From VXNE01 sp963668365 (GTDB taxonomy: Bacteria; Pseudomonadota; Gammaproteobacteria; Pseudomonadales; Azotimanducaceae): DNA of 64,000 nucleotides. A program made the translations under genes and the position numbers. The stretch is taken from positions 2,728,001 to 2,792,000 of the forward strand of contig OY764266.1 in assembly GCA_963668365.1 (NCBI GenBank), read 5' to 3'. Within the stretch, counting starts at the first letter, position 1. The number at the start of each line of letters is the position of its first letter. The notes under the pieces were generated by a model. That model was not told the DNA's origin. It did no database searches and was given only the letters and a program-made list of their open reading frames with translations. Below, in pieces: positions 27,592-35,318 of the stretch.

Positions 27592-27693
27592 ATGAACCCC
27601 GCCCACCACACTTACCGTTGGACGTGCGTCACCATGCTGGCGTTTGACGCTGGCGGCGAGGTTCGTCCTGTCGGGTGGTTGCCGACAACCTGA
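27592..27693 (+). CDS. 33-residue peptide of cassette 1, candidate RiPP-type precursor
   Basis: This short gene encodes 33 residues. Its last 19, MLAFDAGGEVRPVGWLPTT, match the last 19 of the peptide at 36859-36963 at 14 positions, while the N-terminal halves differ and differ in length by exactly one codon. The two glycine codons in the shared block differ synonymously (GGC GGC against GGT GGT). A codon-sized indel and silent changes both argue for a translated peptide. It lies 90 bases upstream of an ATP-grasp ligase, has its own promoter and lacks a Shine-Dalgarno. The likely role is substrate for the ligase (leader plus conserved C-terminal segment). The alternative is a regulatory leader peptide. 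It has one cysteine, at position 12, absent in the other copy. Confidence 0.65.
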   Translation: MNPAHHTYRWTCVTMLAFDAGGEVRPVGWLPTT

Positions 27694-27722
27694 TCCCAAT
27701 TGAAATCGACGGACCTCTCCCC

Positions 27723-27776
27723 TCCCGGAGACGTGTCCCTTGTCGATGCTTCCTCCGGGACGATGTCCCCGGAGGA
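27723..27776 (+). promoter_or_regulatory. two mutually exclusive hairpins controlling the ATP-grasp start, cassette 1
   Basis: TCCTCCGGG (27751-27759) can pair perfectly over 9 bp with CCCGGAGGA (27768-27776), which contains the Shine-Dalgarno GGAGG of the ATP-grasp gene. The same strand can instead pair over 8 bp with TCCCGGAG (27723-27730), freeing the ribosome site. This is an on/off layout. The same architecture with changed bases occurs in cassette 2. Confidence 0.6.
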
Positions 27777-27783
27777 ATTCACC

Positions 27784-29205
27784 ATGAACGACAAAGCCTC
27801 GCCGCTAGCCGAAGAGGCGAACGCCTACTACGAAGGCTTGCTGCGCCCGGTCTTCGCAGGCCGGAAGTTCCTGGTGGCCGGAGAGATCGCGGCCGGCGCA
27901 AGCTTGAGCGGACTTGCGCGGCGACTGACCGCGCTGGGCGCCGCGCGTCCGTTCCTTATCGCCGCGAGCGAGGGGGCAGGCCCCTTGCCAACGCCGGAAG
28001 AGGCGGAGCTTCGGGTGTTGGGCATCCAAAGCACGGACATGCAATTCCGAAAGCTGCGTCAGGCGATCGATAATCTGCCCGCCGATCTGCGACGCGACAT
28101 CGACTCGTGGGATCCTTCGGGCAGTGCCCGATTCATCTTCGCCGGCACTTTGGCAGACTCACTCGACGCGGCGGGCCGAAGAGCCTATGCCGGCCGACCC
28201 GCGCCCTGGGCGGCACTCGAAGACAAAGTGAAAATCGACGGCTTTTGGGATGCCATCCGGGTGCGGCGTGCGCCTTCTCGGATCGTCGCTGCCGATCACG
28301 ACGCGCTCAGGTCCGCCGCCAAGGACCTCGACCGCGGCCTCGGCACGGTCTGGGCTGCCGACGCCCGGGACGGCACCCACGGCGGCGGCATGGGTCTGCG
28401 GTGGGTCCGACCGGGCGACGACGGACGGGTGTCCTTCGCGTCCCTTGCGCGGATGGCCGACCGGATCCGCGTCATGCCGTTCCTGGAAGGCATTCCGGCC
28501 AGCATCCACGGCATCGTGTTTCCCGACTCGGTTGCGGTGTTCCGGCCCGTCGAGATGGTCGTACTCCGTCCGACCACTGGGGACCGGCTGCACTATGCGG
28601 GGTGCGCGACGGCTTTCGATCCGCGCACCGACGACCGCGAAGCGATGCGCGATCTCGCGTACCGCGTAGGAGCATCGCTCCGCGAGGCGGTGGGATACCG
28701 GGGGCCGTTCGGCATCGACGGGATACTGGCCGAGGACGGCTACCTCCCCACGGAACTGAACGCGAGAGCAGGCGGGGCCATGAAGCGACCGCTGGTCCAG
28801 GGTTCCGGTCTGCCGCTGACACCGTTGTGCCTGGCAGTCACCGAGGGCGAACGACTCGACTACCGGCCAGATCTTCTTCAACGGGCTGTCGTTGAGTCCA
28901 CGGATGCACACCGCACGTGCGCTGGCTGGTCCACCACAACGCACGGAATCGAGGAGAACCGGACGTTGGATGTCGTGCGGGACGGCGACGAGTACCGCGA
29001 GCGGCGCCCTGGCGAGGATCCTCACGGCACACTGCAATTCGGCGCGGGTCCAGGGGGCGGATTCGTACGGTTCGTGCTTGACCCGGAGCGGATCGAACGC
29101 GGGCGCTCGGCGGCCCCCGAGGTCGCCCGGGCATTTCGTTTCGCGGACCGCGCGCTCGGAACGGACTTCGGGGAGTTGGACGTTGCCAACGACGTGCGGC
29201 GGTAA
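27784..29205 (+). CDS. ATP-grasp protein resembling PGM1-type peptide ligases (cassette 1)
   Basis: This is a 473-residue ATP-grasp enzyme. An N-terminal pre-ATP-grasp half (FLVAGEIAAGASLSGLARRL and PFLIAASEGAG) is followed by an ATP-grasp half with VKIDGFWDAIRV, RVMPFLEGIPASIHGIVFP, VEMVVLRPTTGDRLHYAG, and the metal-binding FGIDGILAEDGYLPTELNAR at about residues 308-328, whose E-x-N is the usual magnesium site. I recall this layout from the pheganomycin-type peptide ligase PGM1 and relatives, which join an amino acid to a ribosomal peptide. The start is fixed by GGAGG eight bases before ATG 27784. A close paralogue lies at 35319-36767. The likely substrate is the peptide encoded just upstream. 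An MFS gene follows 480 bases downstream. Confidence 0.75.
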   Translation: MNDKASPLAEEANAYYEGLLRPVFAGRKFLVAGEIAAGASLSGLARRLTALGAARPFLIAASEGAGPLPTPEEAELRVLGIQSTDMQFRKLRQAIDNLPADLRRDIDSWDPSGSARFIFAGTLADSLDAAGRRAYAGRPAPWAALEDKVKIDGFWDAIRVRRAPSRIVAADHDALRSAAKDLDRGLGTVWAADARDGTHGGGMGLRWVRPGDDGRVSFASLARMADRIRVMPFLEGIPASIHGIVFPDSVAVFRPVEMVVLRPTTGDRLHYAGCATAFDPRTDDREAMRDLAYRVGASLREAVGYRGPFGIDGILAEDGYLPTELNARAGGAMKRPLVQGSGLPLTPLCLAVTEGERLDYRPDLLQRAVVESTDAHRTCAGWSTTTHGIEENRTLDVVRDGDEYRERRPGEDPHGTLQFGAGPGGGFVRFVLDPERIERGRSAAPEVARAFRFADRALGTDFGELDVANDVRR

Positions 29206-29684
29206 CGGGCGATGGCGCGGCCCGGAAACGCGCACGTGGCTCCGCCCGTTCAGCCGTCACCGCCCAGGTGGCAAGGTCATGCCTTCGCCGGATTCGAGCT
29301 GGAAGTACCTGCTGCCACACCCTTCGTCCTCGAGGAACTTGCCGACCGCAACGGCGCTGGTACTCCATGGGAGCGTTCCCGTTGCCGCGCGACCAATCCA
29401 CGTGGCATAGCCCGCGTCGGTCAAATGGTAAGTTGAGGCCATAGAGTTCGTGACCCCGCGGGCTGCAGCCATCCAGGCCCAAATCTCGTGCCGTGAATGG
29501 CTAGGCGTTCGCTACGAAGGTTGCGGACCCGAAGAACTTCGTCCGAAGACACGAGCAGGTGCCGCATTGGTTTCCGAATGCCAACGGCCGGGTCCATGAA
29601 CGGCACGCGAAAGCGCAGGATTCTCGACAGCCCGGACTCGCATCCGCGCCTCGCGACTCACAGGCGACCATCGAGGAGCGTTTC
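29206..29684. other. 479-base gap between ATP-grasp and MFS genes
   Basis: No confident gene. A minus-strand frame at 29257-29442 reads like a plausible protein end (MASTYHLTDAGYATWIGRA to SGEGMTLPPGR), but it has no ribosome site and no recognised family. The gap is too long for simple translational coupling of the ATP-grasp and MFS genes. Confidence 0.35.
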
Positions 29685-30863
29685 GTGGTAGGCGGTCTCA
29701 AGCGGTTCGAGTACGCGTACCTCGCATACCGGTTCGTGCGTGAACTGGCCCCGATATATGCAACGTATGCGATCCTGATCATAGAGCACGGCGTATCGCC
29801 GGTCAGCCTGTCGATATTGCTGTCGTCCTGGACCATCTCCGCAATCGTGTTCGAGCTGCCCTCGGGGGTGCTGGCGGACCGGGTATCGCGACGTTGGCTA
29901 CTAATGTCGGCGTGTGTGTTTAAGTCGGGTTGTTTCGTCGCGTGGATTGTCGAACCGAGTTTTTGGGGCTTCATGGTTGGCTTTTTCCTTTGGGGAGTGG
30001 AATCAGCTATTCGATCAGGCGCGGAGGAAGCACTTGTCTACGACGTCGTCCGACACAAGGGGGCGGGCCAAGGTTTCGAAAGGGTATTCGGCCGGGGGGC
30101 AGCTGCCGGGAGCCTGGGGACCGGGCTTGCGTTTCTAGCGGGCGGGTATCTGGTTGAGTCGGCCGGATACGCCCCCGTCCTTTTCATCTCTGCGGTGTCC
30201 CCGTTGTTGGGGGCTCTGCTCGTGTACTCTTGGTCAGAGTCCGGTGAGATACACCGAGGAATGCCCAGGCTGTCGCTTTGGCGGACGACGACCAGCGGTG
30301 TGCGCTCGGTTCTCAGGAGCAAGTCTCTTTTCGCTGTTGTAGCTGTCGCCGTTCTTTTTGCGCCGATTTGGAGCAGCGTCGATGAGTTCCTGGGAGTGTT
30401 CTTGCTTGAGAAGGGATCCGTCAGCGTTGGGTTCGTAGGGCTCGTGTACGCTGCGGCAACCGGAGCCAACGCGGTCGCAGTTGCGGTCGCGCATCGGTTC
30501 GTCGGTGGTGGTCTGGAACGTGTTTTGCGAATTTACGGACTGGCCTTGGTAGCTCTGTTCGCCTCTGTTCCTCTCTCGGGCGCCTACGCCGGTTTGTTGT
30601 TGGCTACCTCGTTTGGACTCAACGGCCTGGCGTGCATTCTGTTGGATGGGCTCCTTCAACGAGCTGCCGATGATGCTACTCGTGCTACTACCGTATCGAT
30701 AAAGGGACTCATGCAGGCGATTGTCGGTGCCGGGGTGTTCGTCTTTTGTGGGTGGGTGGCTGGAGTCGATGGCTGGCACATGTCCATTGCCGCGATCTGC
30801 ATCGTGGCGGTGTTCCTTTGGGTACCGGCCGCGTACCTATTCGCGCGGGCCGATTTGCGTTGA
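29685..30863 (+). CDS. major facilitator superfamily transporter
   Basis: This is a 12-helix MFS protein of 392 residues. Between helices 2 and 3 lies the family loop GVLADRVSRRWLL, a version of G-x-L-a-D-r-x-G-r-k/r. Further helices are visible as FWGFMVGFFLWGVESAI, LFAVVAVAVLFAPIW, and others. I chose GTG 29685 because GAGGAG lies six bases upstream and protein-like sequence begins there (VVGGLKRFEYAYLAYRF); the upstream ATG 29559 would add 42 unlikely residues. Base composition is less GC-rich than the core genes. By position it is the best candidate exporter for the product of peptide cassette 1, but drug, sugar or nutrient transport cannot be excluded. Confidence 0.85.
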   Translation: MVGGLKRFEYAYLAYRFVRELAPIYATYAILIIEHGVSPVSLSILLSSWTISAIVFELPSGVLADRVSRRWLLMSACVFKSGCFVAWIVEPSFWGFMVGFFLWGVESAIRSGAEEALVYDVVRHKGAGQGFERVFGRGAAAGSLGTGLAFLAGGYLVESAGYAPVLFISAVSPLLGALLVYSWSESGEIHRGMPRLSLWRTTTSGVRSVLRSKSLFAVVAVAVLFAPIWSSVDEFLGVFLLEKGSVSVGFVGLVYAAATGANAVAVAVAHRFVGGGLERVLRIYGLALVALFASVPLSGAYAGLLLATSFGLNGLACILLDGLLQRAADDATRATTVSIKGLMQAIVGAGVFVFCGWVAGVDGWHMSIAAICIVAVFLWVPAAYLFARADLR

Positions 30864-30995
30864 GGCGCGCTTTGGCCCAGGGGGACGTCAGAATCTCCCG
30901 CCTAGCGTGCAGCAGCAATTGGGTTGACGAGTACGCTCAGCGGGCAAATTGGTTGGCGATCCAAGTCTACGAGGAAGGACATCGAGTGTTCGGAG

Positions 30996-31367
30996 TCACC
31001 CGGCTTCTCGACGCACAGAAGCGTACGGGGCTTTGGGATGTCGGAAGAGCACATCGAGCAAATCGCGGCCCCGCTCCTCCAGCAACGCGTCAAACTCCCA
31101 CCAGAAGGCCGCGCCTACGCTGTATAGCATCACGTACGCCTCGCCGTCGGTCACCGCCCGTGCGCCCAGGTCCTGCGGGGACTCGCCAGCTGCTCTTCCC
31201 GGTTCTAGGAACGCGCTTTCAAGGAACGGGAACGCCGCGGATGTGGTATCCCGAATCGCACGCAACGCAAGATAGCTCGCGACGCTTTCGGCCAGCCACA
31301 GAACGCCGACTCCTTCATCCACATCGTCCGAGATCACCATCCAGCGCTGCCCGTGCCTCTTCCCCAA
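30996..31367 (-). pseudogene. protein fragment, possibly the end of a zinc metallopeptidase-like protein
   Basis: The minus strand encodes VDEGVGVLWLAESVASYLAL and later YVMLYSVGAAFWWEFDALLE, phrases that recall the E-S-x-A-x-Y-L and Y-x-K/V-G-A-x-x-W blocks near the active site of M1/M61-type peptidases. In another frame just upstream (31372-31450) GSLAAMLQEFVGQAAYVLT looks like preceding helical protein sequence, so the gene is probably frameshifted and truncated. No zinc-binding H-E-x-x-H motif was found. The family call is weak. Confidence 0.3.
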
Positions 31368-31833
31368 GCATGGTCAGAACGTACGCCGCCTGGCCGACGA
31401 ACTCCTGCAACATGGCCGCCAGCGACCCCTTTCGGAAGACGCCACATGGTCTGGCCCCACCCCTAAATCACAAGTGAAAACAGTATCATGTCCCACCTCC
31501 GGATACAGGCCAAGCAGTGCGAGACTCGATCGAATGGCAACCCTCCCCGACCCGGCGCAGAATGCCGCCACTGAACCCCTCCGAAGGTTCGCGCGGGACC
31601 TGCTTAACCGGCGCCCCGGCGACGGCGCCCACCTCCATTGGGCACGCGTCGGTGGTCACGAAGTTTGGCGGGTCCGTCAGATCGCCACCCGCTGGTCGGT
31701 GATCGTCAAATGTGGCGCGGACACGGCGACAGCCCGAGAGATGGCCCACAGCGGCGTTGCGCCTCGCGTGCTCGCGGCGGAAGATGCGTCGGGTGTCTGC
31801 GTCATGGAGGACGTCGGCGACACCACCCTAGCC

Positions 31834-34270
31834 CTGCCCGTGCCCCACAAGTATCTGCTGGACTTCAAGATGCCGTTGCGCTACGGTACGCGGCATGGAG
31901 GTTCAGACCCAGGTTGGAGGTCGCCTGCGGGCTGACATTGGCCAGCTTCAAGACGTGCTGAACACGGCGGTTTCGGAGGGTGTCACGGGGCTCGGGCAGG
32001 TTGCCGATCGGGTGTGCGAGGCGTTCGAGCTGCGCGACGGGCGCGGCCGTCTGCAGCGCGCGAGTTGCTGCCGGGCATTGCGCGGGCTGGAGGCGGCGGG
32101 TCAGGTCGCGCTACCGGCGCCGCGAAGGGTGGGCGGTGCTGGGCGCGGACCGCGCCAGCTTGCGGAGTGCGTGGCGCCGGCCAGGGATGTCCCCGGCGAG
32201 GCGGGTGAGTTGCGAGAGCTTGCGCTGATTCGGGTCGACAGCGACGAACATCGCCTGATCTGGAATACCCTGATGGCGCGCGAGCACCCGCGTGGTGCGG
32301 GTCCTTTCGTCGGCCATCAGTTGCGCTATCTGGTCGGCTCGGCGCATGGCTGGCTGGGGGCGGTGGGGTTCGCGGCCTCGGCGCGGCGGCTGCGGGCTCG
32401 CGACGCCTGGATCGGCTGGGACGATGCGCGCCGCCGCGCGCGGCTGCATCGCGTGGCGGGGTTGTGCCGGTTTCTGATTCGTCCCGGCGTCCGCTGCCGC
32501 AACCTGGCCTCGCATGTGCTGGGCCGGGTGGTGCGGCGGGTGGGCGAGGACTTCGAGCGCCTGCACGGTTACCGGCCCTGGCTGCTGGAGACGTTCGTCG
32601 ACGAGCGCGAGCACACGGGGGCGAGCTTTCGCGCGGCGAACTGGGTGCGGGTCGGCGCGACGCGCGGGCGCGGGCGCCAGGACCGTGCCCATGCCGCCCG
32701 CGAGACACCCAAGGCGGTGTATCTGTACGAACTCGACCGGGTCTGGCGGCGGCGTCTCGCGGCGCCGCCGCCCGCGGCGCTGGCGCCCGGCGAGGGGCTC
32801 GACGCCGCGTCCTGGGCGGCCAACGAGTTCGGCGGCGCGCCCCTGGGCGACGCCCGCCTGAGCGCGCGCCTGGTCGAGAGCGCGCGGCATATGGCACAGT
32901 GTCCGATGCGCGCCATCACCGGCGCCACGAACGGAGCGCGCGCCTTGGTCAAGGGACACTACCGGCTCATCGATCAACCCGCCGACGGCGAGGTGACGGT
33001 GGCGAACATTCTCAAGCCGCACCGCGAGCGCACGTTGCGGCGCCTGCGCTCGGAGTCCACGGTCCTGTGCATTCAGGACGCCACCACGTTGAACTTCGCC
33101 CGCCGCGGGCGAACGCAAGGGCTGGGGACGATCGGCTCGAACCAGACCGGCGCGGCGGTGCGCGGCCTGCATCTGCACGCGACCCTGGCGGTCAATGACG
33201 AGGGGACGCCGCTGGGCGTGCTGCGCGCCGGGTTCGACGCCCCGGCGCCCGCCGGTCCCGAGGCGCGCGCTCGCAAGCCGCGCGAGGCGCGCAAGTCGTT
33301 TCGCTGGATCGAGGGGTTGCGCGACTGTGCCGAGGCGGCCCGGGAACTGCCCGACACCCGCGTGGTGTGCGCCATGGACCGCGAGGCCGACTTCCTGGAC
33401 CTGTTCGTCGAACGGCGCGAGCATGCCCCGACGGTCGAGTTGCTGGTGCGCGCCAAGGTCGACCGCGTCCTGGGGCGGGTTACCGACGACGACGGCAACC
33501 CGGTCTCGCGGCGCCTGTTCGAGACGATGCGCAACGCCCGGGTGCGCGGCGCCTGCACCGTCGAGGTCACGCGGCAAAGCGCGCGCGCCAAGGCCAGCAA
33601 GCGGGCCGGAAAGACCAAGCGCCCCGCCCGCTCGGCCGAGATGACGCTGCGCTACGAGCCGGTCGCGCTGCCGTGCCCCGGGGCGGCGCCGGTCGAGGTG
33701 TGGGTGGTGCACGCCCGCGAGGAGCAGCCGCCCGCGAACGCCAAGCCGCTGGAGTGGTTCGTGCTCACCACCCTGCCCGTGACCGGCGTCGACGACGCGC
33801 GGCGCATCCTCCACTACTACGCCATGCGCTGGCGCATCGAGGACTACTTCCGCATCCTCAAATCCGGCTGCAAGGTCGAGGAACTGCAGCACCACACCGC
33901 CGAGCGCCTCGAGCGCGCCATCGCCATCAACATGGTCGTCGGCTGGCGCATCCAACTGATGCTCCGTCTCGGCCGCGAGATGCCCGAGTTGCCCCCCGAA
34001 TTGCTGTTCTCCGACATCGAACTGCGCGTGCTCGCCGCCTTCGCCCGCTCGCGCAACCTCGACCCGCCCTCGCAGCTCGGCGAGACCGTGCAACTGCTCG
34101 CGCGCCTCGGCGGCTGGCTCGGCCGCACGCGCGACCCACCCGGCGCGCAACTCCTGTGGCATGGCCACATCCAGCTCACATACATGACCATCGGTTTCCA
34201 ACTACGCGACGAACTCGGATGATTTCACCAGCATGACAGAGTCCAGCGAACACTTGTGGGGCACGGGCAG
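31834..34270 (+). mobile_element. IS4-type insertion sequence, 2437 bp, with 8-bp target duplication
   Basis: The ends are perfect 18-bp inverted repeats, CTGCCCGTGCCCCACAAG at 31834-31851 and its complement at 34253-34270. They extend imperfectly for about 14 further bases (both contain GCTGGACT inward). The target duplication CCCTAGCC is at 31826-31833 and 34271-34278. One gene fills the element. Both ends and both duplications are intact, indicating recent insertion. Confidence 0.92.
31895..34222 (+). CDS. fusion of a DUF4338/DruA-like domain with a Tn5/IS4-type transposase
   Basis: This 775-residue protein has two parts. Residues 1-290 carry PFVGHQLRYLVGSAHGWLGAVGF, RYRPWLLETFVDEREHTG-like text (HGYRPWLLETFVD), FRAANWVRVGATRGRGRQD, and AVYLYELDRVWRRRL, the pattern of DUF4338, the domain of Druantia protein DruA. 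From about residue 310 on it is a Tn5-like transposase: WAANEFGGAPLGDARLSARL (DNA binding), LCIQDATTLNFARRG (first Asp), VVCAMDREADFLDLF (second Asp), and YAMRWRIEDYFRILKSGCKV with the Y-R-E-K-like glutamate. Fusions of these two domains are known in some IS4-type elements from memory. The frame is intact and the element is recent. Confidence 0.85.
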   Translation: MEVQTQVGGRLRADIGQLQDVLNTAVSEGVTGLGQVADRVCEAFELRDGRGRLQRASCCRALRGLEAAGQVALPAPRRVGGAGRGPRQLAECVAPARDVPGEAGELRELALIRVDSDEHRLIWNTLMAREHPRGAGPFVGHQLRYLVGSAHGWLGAVGFAASARRLRARDAWIGWDDARRRARLHRVAGLCRFLIRPGVRCRNLASHVLGRVVRRVGEDFERLHGYRPWLLETFVDEREHTGASFRAANWVRVGATRGRGRQDRAHAARETPKAVYLYELDRVWRRRLAAPPPAALAPGEGLDAASWAANEFGGAPLGDARLSARLVESARHMAQCPMRAITGATNGARALVKGHYRLIDQPADGEVTVANILKPHRERTLRRLRSESTVLCIQDATTLNFARRGRTQGLGTIGSNQTGAAVRGLHLHATLAVNDEGTPLGVLRAGFDAPAPAGPEARARKPREARKSFRWIEGLRDCAEAARELPDTRVVCAMDREADFLDLFVERREHAPTVELLVRAKVDRVLGRVTDDDGNPVSRRLFETMRNARVRGACTVEVTRQSARAKASKRAGKTKRPARSAEMTLRYEPVALPCPGAAPVEVWVVHAREEQPPANAKPLEWFVLTTLPVTGVDDARRILHYYAMRWRIEDYFRILKSGCKVEELQHHTAERLERAIAINMVVGWRIQLMLRLGREMPELPPELLFSDIELRVLAAFARSRNLDPPSQLGETVQLLARLGGWLGRTRDPPGAQLLWHGHIQLTYMTIGFQLRDELG

Positions 34271-35123
34271 CCCTAGCCGATGGCCTCGCAGCGACCGATG
34301 CTGACACGGCGTCACAGGGCCTGCAGGGCCTTGCCGATGCCCTTGGCCGCTTGCATGGATGGGCATCCGCTGCGGCACCGACCCTTGGCCACCTTCCCGT
34401 CATGCCGCCATTGCACCTGGCTGCGTTCACGAACATCTGTGGGGCGCTCGGCGTCGACGCGGGCCCCGCGCGAAGCGAGTTGGTCGAAGCCGAGCGCTGT
34501 ATGCGTGGCGAAGATCCACAGGTGGTGCTACACGGGGATGTGTGCCCCGACAACTACGTGCCCGGCGCAGGCACGCGAATCACGGGAAAGTTCATTGACT
34601 TCGAGGCGGCCCGTCGAGGCAACGCGATGCTCGACGCGGCCTGCTGGCACATGCCATTTCCTACGTGTTGGCGGGTCGCCCGCCTGCCCGTCGAGTTGCC
34701 GCCGCGCATGGATGCGACCTATGTTGCGGCATTCGCTCGGCGCGCGCAGGCACCGGACACCGCCACGTTCCAGCGACTCATGGCCGCCGCTTGCGTCTGG
34801 TGGCTGGTCTGGTGCCTAACGAGCAAACGGTTCGTCGAAACCGAGGACGACCGCTTCGCCGGCGACGGGGTGGCATCTGTCCGAGAACGCGGGTTGCTCT
34901 GGCTCGACAGCGCGTTCGCGACGATCACCAAAGAGGCGGAGTTCAAGGCCACGGGCGATCTTGCCCGGGAGCTTGCGGAGCGACTGCGTAACCGATGGGG
35001 GCCGCTCCGCGACACGCCGCTCTACCCAGCGTTCATGCCGCGGCGCCGATCAAAGCCGTGACTGCCAGGACTTCGCACGAGACGTCACCGACGTGACTCT
35101 TGGGGTCCCCCTCTGCTCTCACG

Positions 35124-35151
35124 GATGCCTGCCCCCGCGAAGGCGGGCATC
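35124..35151. repeat. REP-like palindrome
   Basis: A 28-base imperfect palindrome GATGCCTGCCCC...GGCGGGCATC with a CGCGAA core resembles the REP-type hairpins (CCCGCGAAGGCGGG) dispersed in gammaproteobacterial genomes. It lies between the convergent APH-like and ATP-grasp genes, where it may also stop transcription. Confidence 0.6.
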
Positions 35152-35318
35152 GTGTGCAGCGCAAACAAGCTGCCTCGAGCACCCGACCGGCGATCGCCGC
35201 GATTTCGCCCCGCGCCCAGTCGACGAGCCCGGGCCGCTTCGCGGCGTCGCCCTTCACGCTCACCGGCGGCGCGGTGCCATAGGTGTCTGAGCTAGAACAT
35301 ATCCACCCCTCCGGGGTC

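Larger units (their letters stand above)
31534..35061 (+). pseudogene. aminoglycoside phosphotransferase (APH)-like gene split by an IS4-type element
   Basis: The two halves are 31534-31833 and 34279-35061. Removing the IS and one copy of the 8-bp target duplication restores one frame across the junction (VMEDVGDTTLA joined to DGLAATDADTASQ). The N-terminal half has the kinase lobe strand WSVIVKCGADTATA and VCVMEDVG. The C-terminal half has the catalytic loop VLHGDVCPDNYVPGAG and the metal-binding FIDFEAARRGNAMLDAACW, both typical of APH/choline-kinase-like enzymes. The restored protein is about 360 residues. No decay beyond the insertion is apparent, so the disruption looks recent. Its substrate could be an antibiotic or another alcohol-bearing small molecule. 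Confidence 0.85.

Noticed and set aside
27592..27693. Reading the small ORFs only as attenuator leader peptides
   Set aside because: There is no run of one amino-acid codon and no terminator before the ligase; conserved C-terminal protein block fits a functional peptide better. It remains the main alternative.
29257..29442. Minus-strand 62-71 residue frame between the ATP-grasp and MFS genes
   Set aside because: Plausible composition but no ribosome site, no family and no conservation with the other cassette.
32111..34201. 696-residue minus-strand frame inside the IS4-type element
   Set aside because: It is the complement of a real, motif-rich transposase; long antisense frames are expected at this GC content.
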